NCBI GenBank assembly: GCA_002422425.1
Contig: DIVG01000089.1
Coordinates: 38,242 to 47,020, forward strand
DNA from: Akkermansiaceae bacterium UBA6138
GTDB taxonomy: Bacteria > Verrucomicrobiota > Verrucomicrobiia > Verrucomicrobiales > DEV007
Length of the DNA stretch: 8,779 nucleotides
Direction of reading: 5' to 3'
Shown one piece after another: positions 1 through 5,818 of this stretch. The notes under the pieces are model-generated. The model did no database searches. It was not told the DNA's origin and saw only the letters and a list, made by a program, of their open reading frames with translations. Within the stretch, counting starts at the first letter, position 1; every line of letters starts with the position of its first letter. The position numbers and the translations under genes are program-made.

Positions 1-144
1 GTGATCGCCGGGGGGAAGTTGATTTTGACGCGGTGATCAACCTGCGTCACTCCCCGTTAGTGTCTTAAACGGCTTTGATTAGGACAGGTCTTAACGGAAA
101 CATTCAAATTTGATTGTGTTCCGAAACCCGATCACCTTTACCCC
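1..144. other. Left-edge non-coding stretch, no supported gene
   Basis: I see no convincing gene here. One frame stays open from the window edge to a stop at 66-68, but it gives only about 21 residues that I do not recognise. The stretch contains short inverted repeats, GTTGAT (18-23) with ATCAAC (36-41) and, nested, TGACGC (26-31) with GCGTCA (44-49), and the direct repeat listed separately. It presumably carries the promoter of the ATPase gene at 145, but no good -35/-10 pair stands out: TTGATT at 75-80 is followed 17 nt later only by a weak AAACAT. Confidence 0.5.
62..97. repeat. Near-perfect direct repeat GTCTTAA(A)CGG upstream of ATPase gene
   Basis: GTCTTAAACGG (62-72) recurs as GTCTTAACGG (88-97), differing by one A and spaced 26 nt start to start, about 2.5 helical turns. 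An inverted partial copy, CCGTTA, lies at 54-59. Repeats of this size before a two-gene cassette could be regulator half-sites, but they are short enough to be chance. Function is unknown. Confidence 0.35.
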
Positions 145-1299
145 ATGCATTTCATCCGGATAAAACTCAAGAACTGGCGAAACTTCAGATCAGTAGATCT
201 CGAGCTTGGTGACCGTCTTTTTATCACCGGACCAAATGCGAGCGGAAAATCCAACCTGCTTGACGCGTTCCGATTTCTTCGGGATATCGCGAAAACAGGC
301 GGTGGACTACAGGAAGCGGTAGCTTTGCGCGGGGGGCTGACCAAAGTTCGTTGCCTGGCAGCAAGGCAGGATCCTAATGTCGAGATAGAAGTCGAACTGC
401 GCGAAGGCCATGGTGAAAATGCAGTCTTCTGGCGTTACAGCATCGGACTCAAACAGGAAACCCGCGGATTGCGCAGAGTTCTACTCGTCCATGAAAAGGT
501 TTGGAAGAATGGCGATCTGATCCTTAAACGACCTGACAAATCCGACCGGGGTGACGATCTAAGACTGACAGAAACCCACCTGGAACAAATCACCGCGAAC
601 CGGGATTTTCGACCAGTGGCCGAGGTCTTTCAGAAAATACTTTACCTGCATCTCGTTCCCCAGTTGCTAAAGTTCCCCCAACTCGCCAACCGAGATGCGG
701 CGGGCGAGGACCCCTTTGGAATCAAGTTTCTCGATCGCATGATGGAGACGCCAGAGAAAACCCGGCGGTCCCGACTGAAAAAAATTGAAAAGGCTCTTCA
801 GCTCGCCGTTCCCGAACTACAGGAACTTCGGGATGTGAGAGATGAAAAAGGGGTTCCTCATCTGGAGGCGGTCTATCAGCATTGGCGTCCGAAGGCCGGT
901 CGCCAGCGGGAAGATCAATTCTCGGACGGAACGTTGAGACTGATCGGATTGCTGTGGACACTTCTGGATGGAGACAGCCTTCTGTTGCTGGAAGAACCCG
1001 AACTGTCCCTTCACACCTCTATCGTCTCAAAACTCCCCGAGATCATTTGGCGCATGCAGAGAGCCAAGAAGCGACAGGTCATCGTCTCGTCACACAGCAC
1101 CGAGTTATTCAGTGATCGAGGGATCGCCGCCGAGGAAGTGGCATTGCTCAAACCTCACGGAAGCGAGGGAACGGAAGTGGAATTGGCATCGAACAAGGAG
1201 AACATCAAACTACTTCTTGAGGGTGGGATGACCATGGCGGAAGCGGTGCTTCCGATGACAGCGCCCGCCTCGATTTCTCAGCTCACCCTTCTGGATTGA
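145..1299 (+). CDS. AAA family ATPase (AAA_21/OLD-like), putative defence ATPase
   Basis: This is a 384-residue cytoplasmic ATPase of the ABC/SMC-like AAA_21 or OLD-like class. Visible motifs are the N-terminal 'IKLKNWRNF' strand that opens such proteins, Walker A GPNASGKSN at residues 29-37, an ABC-signature-like FSDGTLR segment at about 259-265, Walker B LLLLEEPELSLH at 279-290 with catalytic Glu283/Glu284 and the LSLH D-loop, and a switch histidine in VSSHSTE (His317). The middle (about 60-250) is the family's variable insertion. No nuclease domain is fused at the C-terminus; the TOPRIM-like function seems to sit on the next gene, whose start overlaps this stop by 1 nt (TGATG). ATG 145 is the first plausible start and is consistent with the family N-terminus, although no Shine-Dalgarno is present. 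GC is modest: I counted 33/60 at 541-600 and 32/60 at 1141-1200, against 41/60 and 49/60 in two pst samples. That suggests recent acquisition. The ATPase call is firm; the defence role is inferred from the pairing. Confidence 0.85.
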   Translation: MHFIRIKLKNWRNFRSVDLELGDRLFITGPNASGKSNLLDAFRFLRDIAKTGGGLQEAVALRGGLTKVRCLAARQDPNVEIEVELREGHGENAVFWRYSIGLKQETRGLRRVLLVHEKVWKNGDLILKRPDKSDRGDDLRLTETHLEQITANRDFRPVAEVFQKILYLHLVPQLLKFPQLANRDAAGEDPFGIKFLDRMMETPEKTRRSRLKKIEKALQLAVPELQELRDVRDEKGVPHLEAVYQHWRPKAGRQREDQFSDGTLRLIGLLWTLLDGDSLLLLEEPELSLHTSIVSKLPEIIWRMQRAKKRQVIVSSHSTELFSDRGIAAEEVALLKPHGSEGTEVELASNKENIKLLLEGGMTMAEAVLPMTAPASISQLTLLD

Positions 1300-1922
1300 T
1301 GGGCGAGATTCTCATCTACCTGGCGGTGGAAGATGACCTCAGCGAGTCCGTCTTGCGCCGCATCCTGCGCGAACGGACGGTTCACTATGTTGTCGGCCCT
1401 GTCTATAAAAGGGGCGGATTTGGCTATTTGAAAAAGCAGTGCGGTGCATTTAACAATGCCTCGAGAGCCTGTCCCATACTACTGCTGACCGATTTGGACT
1501 CGGCTGAATGTGCTCCCGGACTGATCAAGGACTGGCTTACCCATCCGAGGCATCCCAATTTTTTGTTTCGAGTTGCCGTGCGCGAGGTCGAGGCCTGGTT
1601 GCTTGCCTGTGACCTGCAGTTCGCGAGCTTCCTCGGCCTCCGCAAGAAGCTCGATTTTCCCAATCCCGAGTCATTGTCCGATCCAAAAGCAGCCTTACTT
1701 AATTTGGGAGAAGCTAGTCCCAAACGTAACATTCGCGAAGCGATTGCCCGACGCGATAAAGGCGGCACACTCCGCCAGGGACCGGCTTACAATTCGACAC
1801 TGGCCGAATTCGTGGATAAAGATTGGGATTTGAATACGGCAGCTCAAAAGTGCCTGAGCCTGCATAAGCTTCTCGCCGCTTTGTCCGAATTGGAAAAGAG
1901 AAAAGACAAAACCAACCGGTGA
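1299..1922 (+). CDS. DUF4276/TOPRIM-like small protein, partner of AAA ATPase
   Basis: The protein has 207 residues from ATG 1299; an in-frame TTG at 1296 would add one residue. It has the layout of DUF4276/RloB-type proteins, which are related to TOPRIM nuclease folds: an N-terminal hydrophobic strand ending in an acidic residue (IYLAVEDD, Glu11), a second strand with an Asp-x-Asp pair (LLLTDLD, Asp65/Asp67), and the family's REVEAWLLA block (95-103). The tail SLHKLLAAL (187-195) also fits. These acidic residues are the expected metal-binding set. The start overlaps the ATPase stop by 1 nt (TGATG), so the two are almost certainly translated together. Such ATPase/TOPRIM pairs act in anti-phage systems, where the ATPase senses infection and the TOPRIM partner is the effector. 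No activity can be shown from sequence alone, and the N-terminal Glu block departs from the usual 'EGxTE' form. The gene ends 22 nt from the convergent pstB stop. Confidence 0.7.
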   Translation: MGEILIYLAVEDDLSESVLRRILRERTVHYVVGPVYKRGGFGYLKKQCGAFNNASRACPILLLTDLDSAECAPGLIKDWLTHPRHPNFLFRVAVREVEAWLLACDLQFASFLGLRKKLDFPNPESLSDPKAALLNLGEASPKRNIREAIARRDKGGTLRQGPAYNSTLAEFVDKDWDLNTAAQKCLSLHKLLAALSELEKRKDKTNR

Positions 1923-1944
1923 ACAAATTCCACAAAAAAAAGTC

Positions 1945-2742
1945 TCACCCCGCTCCCCCCGCCAAATACCGCCGCGCCTCCTCATCCCCGGCTCCTCCAA
2001 ACACCGCCTCCACCTCTCCCTCTTCCACGATCGTCCCGGCGCCCCCGCGGATCCAGAAGACACCGACGCGATCCGCGATGCGGCGGGCCTGAGCGAGGTT
2101 GTGAGTCACGATGACGACGGTGACCCGTCCGCGCAGGGCGTCGATGTGCTCTTCGACCACGGCGGAGGCAATCGGATCGAGGGCGCTGCAGGGTTCGTCA
2201 AAGAGGATCACTTCGGGATCGAGGGCGAGAGCGCGGGCGATGCAGAGGCGCTGCTGCTGACCTCCGGAGAGCTTCAGGGCGCTCTCGTCGAGGCGTGAGG
2301 AGACTTCGTCCCAGAGTCCGACTTCGCGGAGATTTTTTTCCATCACCTCGTCTACCCGCGCTCGCGCCAGACCGTGCTCGCGCAGGGGAATTTCGAAGTT
2401 GCGGCGGATCGAGTGGGGAAAGGGATTGGGCTTTTGAAAGACCATCCCGATGCGCCGCCGCAGAGCGAGGACGTCGAGCCCGGGATCGGTCAGTTCGGTG
2501 CCGGCTCCGTCGAGGATGCTCCCTTCGACACGGCACCCGGGGATGAGATCGGTGAGGCGGTTAATCGCATTCAGCAGCGAACTCTTCCCGCAGCCGGAAG
2601 GCCCCACGAGAGCGGTAATGCCGCAGTCGGGGATGGTGAGATGGACGTCGTGGACCGCCGTAAAATTCCGGTAACGGACCGAGACGCCCGAGAGAGTGAG
2701 TCCGCCGCAGGCGCACGAGGAACAGGTCGGGGTCGGGTTCAT
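1945..2742 (-). CDS. pstB: Phosphate ABC transporter ATP-binding protein PstB
   Basis: This is the cytoplasmic ATPase that drives phosphate import through PstC/PstA; 265 residues is near the usual 250-260. Motifs in order are Walker A GPSGCGKSS (47-55), Q-loop VFQKPNPFP with Gln103 (the 'KPNPFP' block is typical of PstB), ABC signature LSGGQQQR (158-165), Walker B VILFDEP (178-184, Glu183) followed by CSALDP, and the H-loop His214 in VTHN. It is the last gene of the operon: its ATG overlaps the pstA TGA by 4 nt (ATGA), which fixes the start. Oddity: before the ABC fold there is a short N-terminal extension with three cysteines in six residues (Cys7, Cys10, Cys12). No phoU follows, although phoU is the common next gene; instead the convergent TOPRIM-like gene ends 22 nt away. 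A run of eight T lies just past the stop on this strand, but I see no stem before it. Confidence 0.95.
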   Translation of the reverse strand: MNPTPTCSSCACGGLTLSGVSVRYRNFTAVHDVHLTIPDCGITALVGPSGCGKSSLLNAINRLTDLIPGCRVEGSILDGAGTELTDPGLDVLALRRRIGMVFQKPNPFPHSIRRNFEIPLREHGLARARVDEVMEKNLREVGLWDEVSSRLDESALKLSGGQQQRLCIARALALDPEVILFDEPCSALDPIASAVVEEHIDALRGRVTVVIVTHNLAQARRIADRVGVFWIRGGAGTIVEEGEVEAVFGGAGDEEARRYLAGGAG

Positions 2743-3617
2743 GAAGCGAGATGGTGCCGGTGCCAGCGGGCGGCGAGGAAGGCGGCGGTGGCGTTGATGA
2801 GGGCGATGAGGACAAGAAGGACCAGCGCCGAAGCCGAAGCGGCGGCACCGCCGTTGGGAATGTTCATGGCGAGGTCGTAGAGGTGGACGGAGAGGGCGCG
2901 TCCTGAATCAGCCGGCGAGACGGGCCATCGGGTCGCGTAACCGCTCGTGAAGATAAGGGCGGCCGTCTCGGCGAGGGCGCGTCCGACCCCGAGGGTGATT
3001 CCGACGAGGATGCCGGGGAGCGCGGCGGGGAGCAGGATTTTTCCTATCGTCGTTGCTCCGGCGAGTCCGAGAGCGGCGGCGGCGGGACGCAGATCGGCAG
3101 GGAGACTTTGCAGGGCCGAGAGGGTCGTGCGCACGAGCAGCGGCAGGATCATGCAGGCGAGAGTGAGCCCCCCTGACAAGATCGAAAAACCGAGCCCGAG
3201 AGTCTGGCAGAAAAAGCTCATCCCGAAGAGTCCGAAGACGATCGAGGGCACGCTCGCGAGAAGATCGACGGCACCCGTGACAAAGCGCGCCGCCCCGCTC
3301 CCCTGTCGCACCATTTCCGAGAGCCAGATCGCGCAGCCCAGCCCGGGCGGGATGACAAACGCGAGGGCAAAGACGAGAATCATCAGGGTCGAGACGAGGA
3401 CAGGGCCAATCCCGCCGCTGCGTCCGCTGTCGACGACTTCGCCGGTGAGAAAGCCCACCGAAAGATGCGGCAGGCCAAGCCTGACAAGATCCCAAAGAAC
3501 CCATCCCAGTGCCAGTAGGGTGACGACGCAGGCGAGCCCTCCGGCGAGGCCGAGGAGGATGTCTCCGGGGCGACGGGGACGGGGACGGGTGGAGCTGGCG
3601 GGAAAAAGGGAAGCCAT
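2739..3617 (-). CDS. pstA: Phosphate ABC transporter permease PstA
   Basis: This is an inner-membrane permease subunit of the phosphate importer, 292 residues from ATG 3617. About six hydrophobic segments are visible (roughly 20-44, 72-97, 115-140, 146-165, 203-225, 262-286). The family block LASVPSIVFGLFG lies at 120-132, and the cytoplasmic EAA-type loop that docks onto PstB is at about 180-206 (AAALGLAGATT then ILLPAALPGI). GRALAETAAL (212-221) is the PstA counterpart of the PstC ARAVGETMA segment. Start choice: an upstream ATG at 3677 would add 20 basic, low-hydrophobicity residues and overlap pstC by 46 nt. I prefer 3617 because it gives a family-like N-terminus and leaves 14 nt after the pstC stop, but neither start has a strong ribosome site. 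The 3' end overlaps pstB by 4 nt. Confidence 0.92.
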   Translation of the reverse strand: MASLFPASSTRPRPRRPGDILLGLAGGLACVVTLLALGWVLWDLVRLGLPHLSVGFLTGEVVDSGRSGGIGPVLVSTLMILVFALAFVIPPGLGCAIWLSEMVRQGSGAARFVTGAVDLLASVPSIVFGLFGMSFFCQTLGLGFSILSGGLTLACMILPLLVRTTLSALQSLPADLRPAAAALGLAGATTIGKILLPAALPGILVGITLGVGRALAETAALIFTSGYATRWPVSPADSGRALSVHLYDLAMNIPNGGAAASASALVLLVLIALINATAAFLAARWHRHHLAS

Positions 3618-3631
3618 CGTCTTACGCCGGT

Positions 3632-4501
3632 TTAATTGACAGCTGCCTCGTTGTTGCCTTTTCGAAAAGCGAGCCATCCCGCGAGCGCCCCCGAGAGCAG
3701 CACGAGAACGAGAGCGGCGGTGAAAAGGAGAGCCTTGTGTGAGCTCGTCGCGTAGCCCATCTCGAGCGCGATCGTCGCGGTGACGGGCCGGACCGGATCG
3801 AAAATACTCTGCGGGAATTTCGCGATATTGCCGCAGACCATCACTACCGCCATGGTCTCGCCGACGGCGCGGGCGACGGCGAGGAGGACTCCGGCAACGA
3901 TGCCGCGACGGGCGGCGGGCAGGGCGATGTGGAAAACCGTCGCGACCCGCCCGAGCCCGAGTCCGGCCGCCGCGAGCAGCTGCGTGCCCGGGACCGCCCG
4001 CAGGGCGGCCTGGCTCGTGAGCGCGACGGTTGGCAGGATCATGAGTCCGAGGACGATGCCCGCCGCGAGGAGACTCTGCCCCGGCGGATGAAGGCGATTG
4101 ATCAGCGGCACGAGCCTGGTGAGTCCCCAGAATCCGAAGACGACCGAGGGCACTCCGGCGAGAAGCTCAAGGGCGCGTTCGTTCCATGCGGCGAATCGGG
4201 GCGGTATATAAAAGCGGTGAAAAATCGCCCCGGCGATCCCGAGGGGCGCGGCGATGAGAATGGCCAGCGCCGTCACGAGGAAGGAGCCCGCGAGCATGGG
4301 CAGCAGCGCATATTGCGGATCACGTTGCGACCCGGGCTGCCAGAACTCGTCGAGAAAGAGACGCGGTAGCACCCCGTCGCGCAGGGCGGGCATGGCCCCC
4401 GCCAGGAGAAAGAAAAGGATGAGGAGGACGACGCTGCCAGAGACGCAGGCGAGCATCCCGAGCCCTGCCCGCAGAATCCTGTCACTTCGTGAGCGGAACA
4501 T
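3632..4501 (-). CDS. pstC: Phosphate ABC transporter permease PstC
   Basis: This is the second inner-membrane permease subunit, 289 residues, slightly shorter than the typical 300-320. Hydrophobic segments are visible near 12-36, 66-95, 110-130, 143-163, 200-222 and 256-278. Family landmarks are LAGVPSVVFGFWGL (114-127), the EAA-type coupling loop at about 175-202 (AAAGLGLGR then IALPAARRGI), and ARAVGETMAVVMVCGN (210-225), which is highly characteristic of PstC. Its ATG lies inside the end of pstS (20-nt overlap), so translation is probably coupled to the binding protein gene. It forms the transmembrane channel with PstA. The low-complexity GC-rich codon use matches pstA and pstB, so the operon appears to be one evolutionary unit. 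Confidence 0.94.
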   Translation of the reverse strand: MFRSRSDRILRAGLGMLACVSGSVVLLILFFLLAGAMPALRDGVLPRLFLDEFWQPGSQRDPQYALLPMLAGSFLVTALAILIAAPLGIAGAIFHRFYIPPRFAAWNERALELLAGVPSVVFGFWGLTRLVPLINRLHPPGQSLLAAGIVLGLMILPTVALTSQAALRAVPGTQLLAAAGLGLGRVATVFHIALPAARRGIVAGVLLAVARAVGETMAVVMVCGNIAKFPQSIFDPVRPVTATIALEMGYATSSHKALLFTAALVLVLLSGALAGWLAFRKGNNEAAVN

Positions 4502-5291
4502 AGAGATGAGCTTCGATGAGATCGCGATTCGCCGGGGCGGTGAGAAAGTCGAGGAACTCGCGGGCCGAGACCGGGATCTCGCCCCGGGTCACGAGTTGGA
4601 GCGGACGCATAATGGGAAATTTCCCCGCTGCCACATTTTCATGGGTCGGCTCGACGCCGTCGCAGTTGGCTAGCTTCACCGGCGTCCCCGCCGCCGCCTC
4701 GCTCGCTGCGGAGCCGATGGAGACGTAGGCGATTGCGTTAGGGTTGGCGACGACGGTCCTGATCGCCTGCTGATTCTCGCCGACGACCACGCTCGCCACG
4801 ATATCGGCACTGTCGAGACCGGTGTATTCGAGAAAGACCTCGAGGGTGGCGCGCCCTTCGGCCTTGTTCGCCACGGTGATGGGGGCGTCTTTTCCCCCCA
4901 TGGTTTTCCAGTTCGAGATTTTGCCCGTGTAGATGTTGATGAGATCCTGACGGGTGAAGTTCGACACGGCATTACCGCGATGCACGATCACCCCAACACC
5001 GTCAACGGCGATAGGGTGGGCGGTGAGAGCGGCCTCATCCGGCTTCAGCTCGCGCGAGATCATGCCGAAAGTGGCGAGACCGTAAAGAGCATCGGCGATG
5101 CCGCGCGACGACCCGCCCGTCTGCACCTCGACCCTGCTGCCGGGATGTGCGGATTCGAATCGCAGGGCCGCGTCCGCCACGAGCGGAGCAACCGTGCTCG
5201 AACCGGTAAGGACGATCGTTTCGCCTCTCTTCTTTTCCGAGCAGGAAATGAAAGCGATCGCGATAGCCGGGAACAGGAGGGATAGCTTCAT
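4482..5291 (-). CDS. pstS: Phosphate-binding protein PstS, probable lipoprotein
   Basis: This is the extracytoplasmic phosphate receptor that hands phosphate to PstCA, 269 residues from ATG 5291. Residues 1-16 are a hydrophobic signal sequence ending in FISC, so Cys17 is a plausible lipidated cysteine, though the -3 Phe is not classical. Mature landmarks are LTGSSTVAPLV (28-38), the first phosphate-contacting loop; QTGGSSRGI (57-65), equivalent to the GSGxG loop; a MISREL block (77-82); and NKAEGRATLEVF (142-153), equivalent to the third ligand loop. The N-terminal basic/hydrophobic pattern starts exactly at 5291, and this ATG overlaps the TGA of the upstream regulator by 4 nt (ATGA), so the longer upstream in-frame extension is rejected. 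The gene is second in the operon. Phosphate-versus-arsenate selectivity cannot be judged from these motifs alone. Confidence 0.93.
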   Translation of the reverse strand: MKLSLLFPAIAIAFISCSEKKRGETIVLTGSSTVAPLVADAALRFESAHPGSRVEVQTGGSSRGIADALYGLATFGMISRELKPDEAALTAHPIAVDGVGVIVHRGNAVSNFTRQDLINIYTGKISNWKTMGGKDAPITVANKAEGRATLEVFLEYTGLDSADIVASVVVGENQQAIRTVVANPNAIAYVSIGSAASEAAAGTPVKLANCDGVEPTHENVAAGKFPIMRPLQLVTRGEIPVSAREFLDFLTAPANRDLIEAHLYVPLTK

Positions 5292-5605
5292 GTCTTTGAT
5301 GTCGAAAAAGAAAGCTGGCAGCAGCCGAGGTCGATAATCTCGCCCTGCCGCCGCAGTTCGACCGAAGATGTGAGCCGATAGAGGACCGCCTTGCCGTCGC
5401 GCGCGGACTCGACGATCCCCGCTTCGCGAAGTGGTTTCAAATGATGCGAGAGCAGACTCTGTTCGATTCCCAGCGCCACCCGCAACTCGCCGACATGGCA
5501 GGGCCGAAGGAGGAGCTGCCGCACCACCGCCAGCCGCGTCTCGTCGGCCAGCGCCTTTAACATCGCCGCGCACGAGATCTCCCCGGTCGGGGAATCGTGC
5601 TTCAT
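5288..5605 (-). CDS. ArsR/SmtB-family winged-helix repressor heading the pst operon
   Basis: This is a small dimeric DNA-binding repressor, 105 residues from ATG 5605. The ArsR fold is clear: LKALADETRLAVVRQLL (16-32), helix-turn-helix with recognition segment QSLLSHHLKPLREAGIV (49-65), and the beta-wing RDGKAVLYRL (69-78). Cysteines are at 12, 36, 95 and 96. The ELCVCD metal box of classical ArsR is replaced by PCHVGEL, while a vicinal pair sits in the C-terminal DLGCCQLSF. Some ArsR proteins, for example that of Acidithiobacillus ferrooxidans, bind arsenite with C-terminal cysteines, so As(III) or another thiophilic ligand is plausible. A TTG at 5656 would add 17 residues, but it lies in the -35 region of the predicted promoter, so ATG 5605 is preferred. 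The gene overlaps pstS by 4 nt, implying that it autoregulates itself and the transporter. Family firm; ligand inferred. Confidence 0.88.
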   Translation of the reverse strand: MKHDSPTGEISCAAMLKALADETRLAVVRQLLLRPCHVGELRVALGIEQSLLSHHLKPLREAGIVESARDGKAVLYRLTSSVELRRQGEIIDLGCCQLSFSTSKT

Positions 5606-5624
5606 TTTGAAGGAATCGACTTTA

Positions 5625-5655
5625 ATGAATGGATTCTGATATGAATGTTCATTCA
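5625..5655. promoter_or_regulatory. Palindromic ArsR-type operator within the promoter spacer
   Basis: TGAATG (5642-5647) and CATTCA (5650-5655) form a perfect 6+2+6 inverted repeat, which can also be read as ATGAA-TG-TTCAT (5641-5652). It occupies the spacer between the predicted -35 and -10 boxes. A further ATGAATG half-site at 5625-5631, a direct repeat of 5641-5647, lies just past the -10 box. ArsR/SmtB operators are typically AT-rich inverted repeats containing TGAA/TTCA cores at such positions, so this is the likely site of autorepression. Confidence 0.55.
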
Positions 5656-5661
5656 AGTCAA
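5633..5661 (-). promoter_or_regulatory. Sigma70-type promoter of the arsR-pstSCAB operon
   Basis: Read on the minus strand, TTGACT (5661-5656, 5 of 6 to TTGACA) is followed by a 17-nt spacer and CAGAAT (5638-5633, 4 of 6 to TATAAT). Transcription would begin near 5626, about 20 nt before ATG 5605. This placement explains why the upstream TTG should not be the start codon. No Pho box-like direct repeats were seen. Confidence 0.55.
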
Positions 5662-5683
5662 GAGGCGGCTATCACACGATAAA

Positions 5684-5694
5684 GCGGGACCCGC
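5684..5694. promoter_or_regulatory. GCGGG-A-CCCGC palindrome in divergent intergenic region
   Basis: This is a perfect 5+1+5 inverted repeat lying 22 nt upstream of the -35 box of the arsR-pst promoter, in the spacer shared with the sulfatase gene. It could be a second regulator site or chance in GC-rich DNA. The rest of the 5657-5818 interval shows no gene and no clear sulfatase promoter. Confidence 0.25.
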
Positions 5695-5818
5695 CAGGGC
5701 TCACTCATCAACCTGAGAGGGTAAGGTCGGGCAGGTTTTTCTTGCGAAAGAACCGATTAGCGAAAATGCTTCGACTTCCCTATCGTTAACCGGCCGGACA
5801 CCTTTCTCTCTTTCCGTA

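Noticed and set aside
3..68. Open frame from the left edge ending at a TAA, a possible tail of an upstream gene
   Set aside because: Only about 21 residues, unrecognised, and another frame is also open for a short distance. It cannot be supported.
1934..1941. Run of eight A (T8 on the minus strand) after pstB, a possible intrinsic terminator
   Set aside because: I could find no stem-loop directly before the T-run on the minus strand, nor one on the plus strand after the TOPRIM-like gene.
2374..3639. Plus-strand open frames opposite pstB and pstA
   Set aside because: They are Arg/Ala/Pro-rich with no family motifs, and lie antisense to clear ABC transporter genes.
5292..5573. In-frame upstream extension of pstS (94 extra codons)
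   Set aside because: It overlaps the regulator gene in another frame, is Arg/Gly/Ala-rich, and would bury the lipoprotein-type signal peptide that starts at 5291.
5713..5730. CTGAGA-GGGTAAGG string resembling the 5' part of a TPP riboswitch
   Set aside because: The matching second half of the aptamer is absent, and the downstream gene is a sulfatase, not a thiamine gene.
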